Positions 35,275 through 44,656 of a stretch of 64,000 nt of DNA are shown here, one piece after another; within the stretch, counting starts at the first letter, position 1, and each line of letters starts with the position of its first letter. The position numbers and the translations under genes are program-made. The stretch covers positions 2,226,001 to 2,290,000 of the forward strand of contig LR882958.1 in NCBI GenBank assembly GCA_904830895.1. The letters are read 5' to 3'. The DNA comes from Planktothrix rubescens CCAP 1459/22 (GTDB taxonomy: Bacteria > Cyanobacteriota > Cyanobacteriia > Cyanobacteriales > Microcoleaceae). The notes under the pieces were generated by a model, which did no database searches, was not told the DNA's origin, and worked only from the letters and a program-made list of their open reading frames with translations.

Positions 35275-37429
35275 TCAAGAAACCACTGGATCAATCAACA
35301 ACCGCTCATCCAAGTCCAACCGAAAAGTTCCATAGGGGTTGATATGACTCCAGGTTAATGGAGTCAACCCTCGCCAGTCTTCCTTTTGCATCAATTTCAA
35401 CCAATCTTTTTCAGACAAAATCTGTTGCATCATCAACGTATTGATATACACCAAACAGACCTGTAACAAATGCAATGACAACACCGCTGTCTCTTGGTCT
35501 TCTAATCGATTGGCCGCAATTTCGCTATTCTTGCCATAAAAAATAAAACTATTCGCACTATTCCATTGCTCCACTACATTTAGCCCTTCATTGATTTCTT
35601 GGCGCAAGGATTCATGGCGTAGATAATCACAGAGAAAAATCGTCTTCACCACCTTTCCCAACTCAGCTAAAGCTTGGTAAGTGGGATGAACAATATTAGA
35701 ACGGCTAAACCGTTTTAATATTACCTCAGTCTCCGCCGTTCCTAATCTCAAAGCCGTCGCATATTTAATCATCTGGTCATACTGATTCCGAATCAAATCC
35801 CAATTAATCGGTCGGGTCAAAACAGGCTGTAAATTCGGATAAGCATTACTTTGACCCACCACCGGACGATACAATTTCTGTTTATGAATTCTTTTCAACC
35901 GAGGCAATAACTGAAAACCCAACAAATGACAAAAAGCAAAAGCCACCTCACTCTGACCGTGAGTATCAACATAATTCTTTTCCACCTTCATATCTGTACA
36001 ATGGCGTAACAAACCCTCAATCATCGCCGCCACCTCAGAAGAAGAACAAGTTTTCAACTGAGAATAAATACAAACAGATTTCCGCTCAACGTGCCAATAA
36101 ATCATCACTCCTCGTCCCCCATAACGAATATGCCACTCCGTCATCAAATTCTGATCCCAAGACCCAAACTTTCTAGAATCAGAAGCACAAGCAGTTGTGC
36201 CTTCACCCCAAATCGTCGGCATTCTCACTTGAAAAATTGCATTAACAACCTGAATTATGGCATTTCGTAAATTTTCCTTATGAATATAACGACGTTTGAT
36301 ATAGAGCAAATCGGGATAATTTTCTCCCGTTCCCCCACTACTAATTCGTTTCAAACCCGTATTCGTTCCTAATCCAAATAAACACAGTAATAACCGTCTT
36401 TGCAAAATCTTTTTATCTAAAGTTTCACGGGATGCCACACTCTGAAACTGCTCTGTAAACCCAACTCGTAAATCCGTTTCTTTGAGAATATCCAATAAAC
36501 TGGTCATTGACCAACGGGAAATTAACTCCGTCTTAATTCGCTGTAAATTTAACGGTTCGGGTTGTGCTTCTAACGGAGAAACCGAAATCCATCCCTTATC
36601 TCTCGTTAAAATTTTAACTTTGGAATTTTTCGGCATCTGGTTATCGAGTTGTTCCAAAGCTGTTGTCATTTTCTGCTGTAAGCTAGTAATAAAAGCTTCT
36701 GCATCAGTTGGTTGACCTAAAGCTTGATAATAAACTTGCCGTTGTCCCTCAAAATCTTTGGGCAAATCTTCTTCTGGATTGCCATATCGTTTCGCACCCA
36801 CCACCCAAATTTCCTTAGAACGCAGTTGCTCTCTTAAAGCTTGTAAAACACTAATCTCATAATTAACCCGATTAATTTTTTCAACGCCAGAATCATCAAC
36901 TTCCACGACAATTTCTCGCCAACGAGTTTTCAGAACTCCATCAATTAGCACTTCATCTTCCGGGGAGTAATAATGTTGAGAACTCCCCATATATTTCTTA
37001 ATTAACTCTAGGGCTTTAATCACAGGCTGGTAAAGTTCATTATTAGAGCAGAACTCCAAAGCCGTGGGGATTTGTGGCACCATCCGGCGATAATGATGTA
37101 CATAGGAAGCGCGCATCACCGTGTAAACTCGTTCTCGATAAGTGGGGCCATTCGACTTAAATTCCTTAACGAGATTCTTTAAAGTTGAAGGACTCACTAT
37201 AGTGATGCCATTCACTGGGTGAGACTTCGACCTGACGTGCGATGTAAGAGATGACGGATTTGGGAATTTCTTGTTTTTTAACAGGGAATTGGGCATCCTG
37301 ACAAAAACACTTGAGTAAGACCGCAAACCCTAGCCGACTCGCTCCGGTTTTATTCGCCAGTAGTGTCCTTTCTGCTTCAGTTAACGTGAACTGTTCGATT
37401 AATTCTTCCGGTTCCCACTGGCGTTTCAC
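35275..37429 (-). pseudogene. tnpA: Tn3-family transposase TnpA, frameshifted and internally shortened
   Basis: The N-terminal frame (37429 to about 37195) gives a Tn3 TnpA start: [37 protein letters not shown], then WHHYSES. The frame then changes near 37190-37200 and resumes at [20 protein letters not shown], which in full-length relatives lies about 200 residues further on. The catalytic domain is present: [52 protein letters not shown]. The combined length of about 720 residues is short against the usual 950-1000. Both an internal deletion and a frame break are indicated, so the enzyme is probably inactive. Confidence 0.8.
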
Positions 37430-37488
37430 GCAGATTTCCTCGCTTTTATTAATAGAACTCTAGTTTTACGACAAAACTGGCACGCCCG

Positions 37489-37971
37489 TCATGATTTATT
37501 CCCAAAACGTTTGGAATGGGATGGGCAGTAGGGAGTCCCACAGTGGGGACAAAATTTATGTTGAAATGACGTGATGGGTTCTAAACAACTGATGCAATGG
37601 CGAAGGAGTTGAGTGCCACAGAGCAGGCAATACTTGGCTCTGGGTAATGCCCAGGCGGGGTCAGGGTTTGTTCCTCCTTTCCAGCAGCCCGGACAATATT
37701 GTTTTTTCTGTACAGCTTCTATTGGCTGTCCACAGACGACGGCATCGAGGTATTCTTCTGGGATATTCAGAGCAATGGCTAAACCTTTTTTCGTTTTTTG
37801 ATTAAGTCGCGTGGTTTGACCTCGCTCCAGCTTTCCCAAACTTTGGAGATGAATACCTGCGGTACTTGAGAGTTGTTGTTGACTCATCTTCAACTGGGTT
37901 CGCAGTCTTTTGATGTAGTGGTCGAGAGATTCTTGGGGTTGGGGGGGGATAGTCGGGTCAAAATTATACAT
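37489..37971 (-). CDS. XRE helix-turn-helix protein with zinc ribbons
   Basis: The 160-residue protein has an XRE-type HTH (RLRTQLKMSQQQLSSTAGIH, LGKLERGQTTRLNQKTKKGL) at about 22-75, followed by three CxxC-type knuckles: CPGCWKGG, CLLCGTQLLRHCISC and FCPHCGTPYC. It lies inside the transposon between tnpA and the tyrosine recombinase gene, transcribed away from the latter. A role as repressor of transposition genes is likely but inferred. The gene appears intact. Confidence 0.82.
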   Translation of the reverse strand: MYNFDPTIPPQPQESLDHYIKRLRTQLKMSQQQLSSTAGIHLQSLGKLERGQTTRLNQKTKKGLAIALNIPEEYLDAVVCGQPIEAVQKKQYCPGCWKGGTNPDPAWALPRAKYCLLCGTQLLRHCISCLEPITSFQHKFCPHCGTPYCPSHSKRFGNKS

Positions 37972-37980
37972 AAAAAGCTG

Positions 37981-38053
37981 TTAACTTTTCCTGAGAATAA
38001 GGGTTTAAAACAGAAAGGCATAAGTTAATCTGTCATTTCAGGAAAGTTTAGTT
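37981..38053. promoter_or_regulatory. Candidate TnpI resolution site
   Basis: TTAACTTTTCCTGA (37981-37994) and TCAGGAAAGTTTA (38038-38050) are near-inverted 12-13-base arms in the gap between the divergent XRE and recombinase genes. In Tn4430 the internal resolution site lies next to tnpI and is built of such arms. Assignment is by position and symmetry. Confidence 0.45.
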
Positions 38054-38054
38054 T

Positions 38055-38960
38055 TTGACGGTAACAATAGCTCGATTGGCAACAGAGTTTTTAGAACGTC
38101 CCGGCTTGAGTCAGAGTACACGACGTTCATATCAGTTTGTTTTAATGCCCTTGTTGGTAGAGTTAGGTCGTTTACCTGTAGAAAGTATAGATCGTCAGTT
38201 GATTTCTGAGTATCTACAACGCTTAGAACATTTATCAATTACAACTCATCATCGTCATCAAGCGATTATTCAAGCTTTGTTTAATTATGGAGTGGCTATG
38301 GGTTATCTCCAAACTAATCCCATTGCTGGGTTGAATCGTCGCAAACCGAATTTTGAAAAAGGAGAACATGGTACAGATGAAATCATCCGCTATTTGACTT
38401 CTGAGCAGCTTGTGGAGCTATATCAGCTTGTTTCTAATGATGGACGTTTGCACGCCATTGTTCGGTTGTTGCATCGCACTGGAGCGAGGATTGGTGAGCT
38501 TTTAGCGATGGATTTAGAACAAGTCAATCGCACGGCTCGTAAATTTCAAGTCGTAGGTAAAGGGAATAAGCAACGATGGTGTTTTTATAGCGAGGATGCG
38601 GCGATTGTTTTGGAGCAATATATTCGTTCTGACAGGTTTGCAGGTTCTCCGGCTTTATTTACAGCACAAAATCCCTTGACTCATGAAGTTACGCGCTTAT
38701 CTTATCGCCGAGTTCATAGAATTTGGTGTGATTTAGTAGCACAGAGTTCGCAATTAACAGGTGCGCGTCTTCATGACTTACGGCATACTTTTGCGACGGA
38801 ACGAGTTGGTTTAATGTCACTAGAAGAGTTAAGAGCTTTGATGGGGCATGAAAAGATTCAGACGACATTAAGGTATCAAAAAGTTACATCAAGTCGAGCA
38901 GAAGAAGTTGCACAAAAAGCTTTGAAGCTTTTGACAGAAGTTGAGACTCAATCCTTTTGA
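38055..38960 (+). CDS. tnpI: Tyrosine recombinase, TnpI-like resolvase
   Basis: The 301-residue recombinase has an N-terminal core-binding SAM-like domain (about 1-90) and a catalytic domain with the expected residues: Arg in HRTGARIGELL near 148, HDLRHTFAT near 238, GHEKIQTTLRYQ with the His and nucleophilic Tyr near 263-273. The start is a TTG at 38055. In Tn4430-type transposons such an enzyme resolves cointegrates. The gene is intact while tnpA is not. Confidence 0.88.
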   Translation: MTVTIARLATEFLERPGLSQSTRRSYQFVLMPLLVELGRLPVESIDRQLISEYLQRLEHLSITTHHRHQAIIQALFNYGVAMGYLQTNPIAGLNRRKPNFEKGEHGTDEIIRYLTSEQLVELYQLVSNDGRLHAIVRLLHRTGARIGELLAMDLEQVNRTARKFQVVGKGNKQRWCFYSEDAAIVLEQYIRSDRFAGSPALFTAQNPLTHEVTRLSYRRVHRIWCDLVAQSSQLTGARLHDLRHTFATERVGLMSLEELRALMGHEKIQTTLRYQKVTSSRAEEVAQKALKLLTEVETQSF

Positions 38961-39157
38961 TTTTCTTCAATTTAAAGCTGTATCAATAACAAACTTTTTA
39001 TACCAACAAGTGGCAGTAGAGACAGTAGTGACTCTACTCTGCCCCCCCTGAGTGAGTGTTGCCCAGGTACAAAACTCGACCAAGGGCTGAAATCCTTACA
39101 CAGAAAGGGTTTTACTTGCTACTTTGCACTTGGTGTCAGCTTCGCTATTTCTACGCC

Positions 39158-39602
39158 TACTGGAATATCAAAAAGATGCGTTTCCACATTACCTGTAACT
39201 GTAACTTCTGAATAGCTTTCTGGTTCTTCTTGAACAATTGTAAGCAATTCACCAGGAGTTTCATCTTGTTCCGGTGGGGTTGCTGCTTCAAAAGATGCGT
39301 GAATTGTTGCTCCAATTACAAAATCATGATCTTTCTTCTCAATGCGTGCGTAAGGTCGCTTTAACATTTCCGAGTATTTAGGAGGAACAAAGAAAATATC
39401 TTTGAAAGTATGGGATTTTCCAATCAGAGCATTTGAGCCAAAATCTCTAACTAAATCTTTAAATAAATAGTAAAGAAACTCCTCTAATACGGTAGAGTGA
39501 AGATTAGAGCGAGAATCAAATTTTTCAGCATAATGTTGCTTGTCTAAAAAATCTTTGTAATCCGAGAGAAGTTTTACCCTTTTAGCAATAATTTCATTAC
39601 AG
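39158..39602 (-). pseudogene. Bpu10I-type restriction endonuclease, N-terminal part
   Basis: In one frame this stretch reads ...AKRVKLLSDYKDFLDK, FDSRSNLHSTVLEEFLYYLF, KSHTFKDIFFVPPKYSEML, KRPYARIEKKDHDFVIGA and ends THLFDIPV at the transposon edge. The Asp in KDHDF is the first catalytic acid of the fold. The frame opens inside the methyltransferase 3' end and has no ATG or GTG before MLKRP near 39367, so the natural start appears lost by deletion. The open reading frame from 39119 to 39367 is part of this and runs artificially into the transposon end. Confidence 0.75.
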
Positions 39603-40245
39603 TAAAAGCAGGAAATAACTTCTCATGGTCTAATATAGATAATTGAAAATGATTAAAATTTAATAGGCCTAAAGAATAGCGTTTAGGAGGGGCACCAATT
39701 TTTTTTCCCGTATTATTTCCAATAATAAAAACACGCTCTCTTATTTGAGGAACACCATATTCAGCCGCATTTAATAACCAAACTTCAACAAGATACCCCA
39801 ATTCTTCAAAAGTATTTTTTATAATATCTATAACCTTTATTCCATCAACATTTTTCCGTGAGAGTAAGCCTTTAACATTTTCCATGACAAAAGCTTTAGG
39901 TTGCAGAAAACTAATCCATTGAGCGAAGTTAATAAATAAAGTATTTCTAGGATCTTTAGGATCTTTTTGGGCTGGCCCTGCAATGCTAAAACCCTGACAC
40001 GGCGGCCCACCAATAATAATATCAGGTTTAAAAATACAAATTTCTTTAACCTGACTTTCGGTGTTAAAATCACGAATATCATACTGAATAACAGTCATAT
40101 CAGGATGATTATAACGGAGTGTGTCACAAGCCCAAGTATCAATCTCCACTGATAACGGAATAGAAAAACCTGCCATTTTGAACCCTAAACCAAACCCACC
40201 TGCACCCGCAAACAAATCAACAGCAATAGGTTGTGCTAATGTCAT
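39574..40245 (-). pseudogene. C5 DNA methyltransferase, C-terminally truncated
   Basis: The 223-residue product has motif I (DLFAGAGGFGLGFKMAGF), motif IV with the catalytic Cys (GGPPCQGFSIAG near residue 78), motif VI (ENVKG) and motif VIII (QIRERVFIIG). It stops at SILDHEKLFPAFTV plus seven odd residues. The target recognition domain and motifs IX-X are missing (full enzymes have about 320-450 residues). It is the likely partner of the Bpu10I-type nuclease and is almost certainly inactive. Confidence 0.82.
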
Positions 40246-40303
40246 AGACTTTTACTATTACTTGTATAATTTTTAATTTTAATAATACTTCATTAATTCC
40301 CAT

Positions 40304-40336
40304 AAAAAACCCCACCTGACGAATCAGGCAGGGTGT
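40304..40336 (-). terminator. Rho-independent terminator of psbDC
   Basis: On the minus strand CCTGA-TTCG-TCAGG forms a stem with a UUCG tetraloop, extended by CACCCTG/TGGGG and followed by TTTTTT. It begins about 45 bases after the psbC stop. Confidence 0.85.
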
Positions 40337-40379
40337 TTAATTAACAATCTAAGCAGTGATTAGACATCTAGGTGAAACC

Positions 40380-41762
40380 CTAGTCTAAGTCAGGCATAGA
40401 AAGTACAGCTTCCGATTTCCGGTCAATGCCTTTCTCGAAGCCAGCCACCGCAGCCCGGGCGCGACCCGCGTGCCAGAGGTGACCAATCAAGAAGAAGAAA
40501 CCCACGATGAAGTGGAAACCAGCCAACCAAGCCCGGGGGTTAACATAGTTAAACCCTTGAGCTTCGGTAATAATCCCACCCACGGAGTTAATCGAACCGT
40601 TAGGGGCGTGGGTCATGTACTCAGAAGCCCGACGAATTTGCCAAGGTTGGATATCGTTTTTCAGCTTGTTGAGGTCAAGACCATTAGGCCCACGCAGAGG
40701 CTCTAACCAAGGGCCACGGAAATCCCAGAAGCGCATGGTTTCACCACCAAAGATGATTTCCCCAGTCGGAGAACGCATCAGGTATTTACCCAGACCTGTC
40801 GGGCCTTGGGCCGAACCAATATTCGCACCCAGTTTTTGGTCACGGACTAAGAACACAAAGGACTGAGACTGAGAAGATTCAGCGTTTGTGGGGCCGTAGA
40901 ACTCACTGGGATAAGCGGTATTATTAAACCAAACATAGGAAGCAGCGATAAAGCCCATCAAAGACAGAGCGCCTAAACTGTAAGACAGATAAGCCTCTCC
41001 AGACCAGATGAAAGCCCGACGCGCCCAGCCAAAGGGTTTGGTTAGGATGTGCCAGATACCACCGGAAATGCAGATCAGACCAATCCAGATGTGACCGCCG
41101 ATGATGTCTTCCATGTTGTCAACACCGATGATCCAGCCTTCTCCCCCAAACGGAGCTTTAACTAAATAGCCAAAGATCGCGGCCGGGTTCAAAGTCGGAT
41201 TGGCAATCACACGGACATCGCCACCACCAGGCGCCCAAGTGTCATAGACACCCCCAAAGAACATGGCTTTGAACACTAACAGGAAAGCCCCCAGACCCAA
41301 TATAATCAGGTGATACCCGATAATATTGGTCATTTGGTTTTTGTCTTTCCAGTCATAACCAAAGAAAGAAGAATATTCTTCTAAAATTTCAGGGCCACGG
41401 ACGGCATGATAAATACCGCCTAAACCCAAAACCGCAGAGGAAATTAAGTGCAGAACCCCAATCACGAAGTAGGGGAAGATATCAATCACTTCACCACCAG
41501 GGCCAACACCCCAACCGAGGGTAGCCATGTGGGGGATCAGGATCAAACCCTGTTCATACATGGGCTTTTCGGGAACGAAGTGAGCCACTTCAAACAGGGT
41601 CATCGCCCCAGCCCAGAACACGATCAAACCAGCGTGAGCAACGTGAGCGCCCAGCAACTTACCAGACAAATTAATCAAACGGGCATTACCTGACCACCAG
41701 GCGAATCCAGTGGATTCTAGGTCACGGCCGCCGACATAAGAAGTATTAGAGAGCGTTACCAC
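40380..41762 (-). CDS. psbC: Photosystem II CP43 chlorophyll protein
   Basis: CP43 is a core antenna of photosystem II, binding about 13 chlorophylls and contributing a ligand to the Mn cluster. The 460-residue protein starts at GTG 41762 ([17 protein letters not shown]), which overlaps the psbD end by 17 bases as is usual. The long lumenal loop holds [13 protein letters not shown] and the segment [30 protein letters not shown] near 330-350 contains the Mn-ligand Glu region. The ORF continues upstream of the GTG inside psbD but that part is not translated. Confidence 0.97.
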   Translation of the reverse strand: MVTLSNTSYVGGRDLESTGFAWWSGNARLINLSGKLLGAHVAHAGLIVFWAGAMTLFEVAHFVPEKPMYEQGLILIPHMATLGWGVGPGGEVIDIFPYFVIGVLHLISSAVLGLGGIYHAVRGPEILEEYSSFFGYDWKDKNQMTNIIGYHLIILGLGAFLLVFKAMFFGGVYDTWAPGGGDVRVIANPTLNPAAIFGYLVKAPFGGEGWIIGVDNMEDIIGGHIWIGLICISGGIWHILTKPFGWARRAFIWSGEAYLSYSLGALSLMGFIAASYVWFNNTAYPSEFYGPTNAESSQSQSFVFLVRDQKLGANIGSAQGPTGLGKYLMRSPTGEIIFGGETMRFWDFRGPWLEPLRGPNGLDLNKLKNDIQPWQIRRASEYMTHAPNGSINSVGGIITEAQGFNYVNPRAWLAGFHFIVGFFFLIGHLWHAGRARAAVAGFEKGIDRKSEAVLSMPDLD

Positions 41763-42804
41763 GCGGTAATACCTCCTCAGGGAAAATAAAGTTTTCGTGG
41801 GGTTGATCCGCAGGAGCCATCCAAGCCCGCAGACCTTCATTTAACAGAATGTTCTTGGTATAGAACGTTTCAAATTCAGGATCTTCGGCCGCCCGTAACT
41901 CTTGGGAAACGAAATCATAGGCCCGTAGGTTCAGAGCTAAACCAACAATTCCGATAGAACTCATCCACAGACCCGTGACAGGCACGAATAACATGAAAAA
42001 GTGTAACCAACGTTTGTTAGAAAAAGCAATCCCGAAAATTTGTGACCAAAAACGGTTGGCGGTCACCATCGAATAGGTTTCTTCAGCTTGAGTCGGTTCA
42101 AAAGCCCGGAAAGTATTGGCTGTATCTCCATCTTCAAACAGAGTATTTTCCACCGTCGCTCCGTGAATAGCGCACAATAGCGCGCCACCCAAGATTCCGG
42201 CCACTCCCATCATGTGGAAGGGGTTCAGCGTCCAGTTATGGAAACCTTGCAGGAACAGAATAAACCGGAAGATTCCGGCTACCCCAAAGCTAGGGCCAAA
42301 AAACCAACTAGACTGACCCAAGGGGTACATCAGAAATACACTGACAAATACCGCAATTGGGCCAGTAAAGGCGATCGCATTATAGGGACGAATGCCGACT
42401 AAACGAGCAATTTCCAACTGACGCAGACAAAAGCCGATCAGGGCGAAAGCACCGTGCAGAGCCACAAAAGCCCATAAACCGCCCAGTTGACACCAACGGG
42501 TGAAGTCCCACTGAGCTTCCGGCCCCCAGAGGAACAGTAAGGAATGTCCTAAACTGTTAGCGGGACTACTGACGGCGGCTGTTATAAAGTTGCAGCCTTC
42601 TAAATAAGAGCTTGCTAAACCGTGGGTGTACCAGGAAGTTACAAAGGTTGTTCCGGTTAACCAGCCACCGAGGGCTAAATAAGCACAGGGGAACAATAGA
42701 ACTCCTGACCAACCCACGAAGACAAAGCGATCGCGTTTGAGCCAGTCGTCGAGGACGTCAAAGACGCCTCTTTCAACCTGCGGCCTTTCGACTGCTATAG
42801 TCAT
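41746..42804 (-). CDS. psbD: Photosystem II D2 reaction-centre protein
   Basis: D2 is one of the two reaction-centre subunits carrying P680 and quinone QA. The 352-residue protein starts at ATG 42804 ([20 protein letters not shown]); the frame extends 21 codons further up but all D2 proteins begin here. The five-helix fold is clear, with [18 protein letters not shown], the quinone-iron region [16 protein letters not shown] and the C-terminus [12 protein letters not shown]. It is cotranscribed with psbC. Confidence 0.97.
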   Translation of the reverse strand: MTIAVERPQVERGVFDVLDDWLKRDRFVFVGWSGVLLFPCAYLALGGWLTGTTFVTSWYTHGLASSYLEGCNFITAAVSSPANSLGHSLLFLWGPEAQWDFTRWCQLGGLWAFVALHGAFALIGFCLRQLEIARLVGIRPYNAIAFTGPIAVFVSVFLMYPLGQSSWFFGPSFGVAGIFRFILFLQGFHNWTLNPFHMMGVAGILGGALLCAIHGATVENTLFEDGDTANTFRAFEPTQAEETYSMVTANRFWSQIFGIAFSNKRWLHFFMLFVPVTGLWMSSIGIVGLALNLRAYDFVSQELRAAEDPEFETFYTKNILLNEGLRAWMAPADQPHENFIFPEEVLPRGNAL

Positions 42805-43148
42805 TTGGTGAACGATCCTCTTGGGTTTATCAAAAACATTATCCTTTGTGAAGTACCCAGCAATCAATCGGAATCTCGATTTTTGTTTGGGCTAACCTTC
42901 TCAGTTGCTTAACCTTTTGTGGGAATACTTCCGAACGGAGTTCGGAGGAAGGTCTGACAAAGCAGTTTCTATCCCTTGCGGTATAAACTGTTCAGCAATT
43001 GGTTGGATGCTTATAGCTTACCACTTTTTCCCTCGTCTAATCGGGGGGACATTTAGCGGTAGACTCTTAAGCAAGTTAACATAACTATATATTACAGTTA
43101 ACAATTTTTGCAAAGGTGTTGACTGTAAAAATTCACATTCTTACTTTC
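42805..43148. other. Divergent psbD / ycf4 intergenic region
   Basis: This 344-base gap holds the leaders of psbD (leftward) and ycf4 (rightward). A stem-loop CTTCCGAAC / GTTCGGAGGAAG lies at 42928-42951. A/T-rich stretches around 43080-43105 could hold promoters but I could not fix boxes. No gene is seen. Confidence 0.5.
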
Positions 43149-43715
43149 ATGAGTACCGAAACAAAGACTACAACGAATCAAATTCTTTCTAAGAAAGTTA
43201 CGGGCTCCCGTCGCTTCAGCAACTACTGGTGGGCCAGTGTGATCACTATTGGGGGTACGGGTTTCCTTTTATCCGGTATTTCTAGCTATTTGAAAATTAA
43301 TCTTTTACCCTTCGCCGATCCGACTCAACTGATCTTTATCCCCCAAGGCATTGTCATGGGTTTATATGGAGCCGCTGCTTTATTACTGGCTTTGTATTTA
43401 TGGTTAGTGATTTTCTGGGATTTAGGCGGGGGATACAATGAATTTAACCGGGATACGGGAAAAGTAAGTATTTTCCGATGGGGGTTTCCTGGGAAAAACC
43501 GCAAGGTGGAGTTCAGTAGCAACCTGAATGATATTCAATCCATTCGTGTTGATATCAAGGATGGAATTAACCCCCGTCGAGCTTTGTACCTAAAACTCAA
43601 AGACCGTCGGCAAATTCCCTTAACCCGTGTGGGCCAACCCCTACCTCTGTCTGATGTGGAAAACCAAGGGGCAGAATTAGCTAAGTTTTTACAAGTCCCC
43701 TTAGAAGGACTTTAG
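43149..43715 (+). CDS. ycf4: Photosystem I assembly protein Ycf4
   Basis: Ycf4 is a thylakoid protein that assists photosystem I assembly. The 188-residue protein has two membrane helices ([20 protein letters not shown] and [20 protein letters not shown]), the conserved RRFSNYWW near residue 21, and [20 protein letters not shown] leading to a soluble C-terminal domain. The ATG at 43149 is chosen because the family starts there. It is 32 bases upstream of a cyclophilin lipoprotein gene. Confidence 0.95.
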   Translation: MSTETKTTTNQILSKKVTGSRRFSNYWWASVITIGGTGFLLSGISSYLKINLLPFADPTQLIFIPQGIVMGLYGAAALLLALYLWLVIFWDLGGGYNEFNRDTGKVSIFRWGFPGKNRKVEFSSNLNDIQSIRVDIKDGINPRRALYLKLKDRRQIPLTRVGQPLPLSDVENQGAELAKFLQVPLEGL

Positions 43716-43747
43716 AACCTCCGACCGCAAAAACATTGAAACCTAAG

Positions 43748-44506
43748 ATGAAGAAACTCAACACACAGCACTGGTTTTTACCTTTTTTGCTGATTTGTGT
43801 ATTAATCGTTGGGGGCTGTGCTTCTAATACAACCTCCACCGAAATCCAGAATAACAATTCTGCTGATAGTCAATCTGCTACACCTATTTCCCAAAATCCG
43901 ACTCAACCGATGACAAATTTACCTCAATTAAACGGAAAAGCTACGGTAGTAATGACGGTCAACGGATCGCCGATTACGATTGAAGTGGATGGAACTAATG
44001 CCCCGGTTACGGCTGGAAACTTTGTTGATCTGGTCAATAAAGGAGTTTATGACGGTCTAGCTTTTCACCGGGTTGTCCGTGAGCCTGATCCCTTCGTGGC
44101 TCAAGGTGGCGACCCTCAAAGTAAAGATCCTAACTTTCCCAGCGCTAGATTAGGTACTGGGGGATTTATTGATCCCGCTACTTCTAAAGAACGCATGATT
44201 CCTTTGGAAATTAAGCCCAAAGGCGCGGAACAGCCGATTTATAGTAAAACCTTAGAAAGCGCCCGGATCACCGCAGCACCCGTTTTATCCCACCGTCGCG
44301 GTGCTGTAGCTATGGCCCGTTCTCAATTTCCCGATTCGGCTTCTTCTCAGTTCTATTTTTCTTTAGCGGAATTGCCTTTTCTGGATGGGAGTTATGCGGT
44401 TTTTGGGAATGTTACCGATGGGATGAATGTTGTGGATAAGATTCAACAAGGCGATCGCATTGACTCGGCAAAAGTCACCCAAGGGTTAGAAAATCTGAAA
44501 AATTAA
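43748..44506 (+). CDS. Cyclophilin-type peptidyl-prolyl isomerase, lipoprotein
   Basis: The 252-residue protein catalyses cis-trans isomerisation at proline. A lipoprotein signal ends in the lipobox VGGC near residue 27, followed by a Ser/Asn/Thr-rich spacer. The cyclophilin domain spans about 65-250 with FVDLVNKGVYDGLAFHRVV, FVAQGGDPQ, RGAVAMARS, SSQFYFSLAELPFLDGSYAV and FGNVTDGMNVVDKI. It likely works in the periplasm or thylakoid lumen. It may be co-transcribed with ycf4. Confidence 0.93.
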   Translation: MKKLNTQHWFLPFLLICVLIVGGCASNTTSTEIQNNNSADSQSATPISQNPTQPMTNLPQLNGKATVVMTVNGSPITIEVDGTNAPVTAGNFVDLVNKGVYDGLAFHRVVREPDPFVAQGGDPQSKDPNFPSARLGTGGFIDPATSKERMIPLEIKPKGAEQPIYSKTLESARITAAPVLSHRRGAVAMARSQFPDSASSQFYFSLAELPFLDGSYAVFGNVTDGMNVVDKIQQGDRIDSAKVTQGLENLKN

Positions 44507-44567
44507 TCAACTCTTAAAAAATGTCAACACGAATCCCCGATTTATGGCATAGAGATTAAGTCCCTGT

Positions 44568-44625
44568 AGGGGCGGGTTCACCGAGATTAATCGGATTTGA
44601 CAGATCATCTTGATCAACCCGCCCT
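44568..44625. repeat. Inverted repeat, dispersed hairpin
   Basis: AGGGGCGGGTTCA and TCAACCCGCCCT form an imperfect 11-12-base stem around a 32-base loop, in the gap between the cyclophilin and ketosynthase genes. It resembles the mobile hairpins common in such genomes. Confidence 0.6.
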
Positions 44626-44656
44626 GACCGCTATCCTGGCTGAGTCTTAACAAAGA

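Larger units (their letters stand above)
35185..39157. mobile_element. Tn3-family transposon of the Tn4430 (TnpI) type, 3,973 bp
   Basis: The element starts GGCGTAGAAATAGCGAAGCT at 35185 and ends with its inverse at 39157. About 40 bases match exactly (35185-35224 against 39118-39157), and similarity continues inward. TACTG flanks both ends (35180-35184 and 39158-39162), the 5-base duplication expected of Tn3 elements. Cargo: damaged tnpA, an XRE/zinc-ribbon gene, a presumed resolution site and a tyrosine recombinase in place of a serine resolvase. It splits a Bpu10I-type nuclease gene. Confidence 0.9.

Noticed and set aside
39119-39367. Independent 82-residue gene
   Set aside because: Its last part is transposon terminal repeat; the rest is the middle of the split nuclease gene.
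40470-40866. Frames antisense to psbC
   Set aside because: Shadows of a highly conserved photosystem gene.
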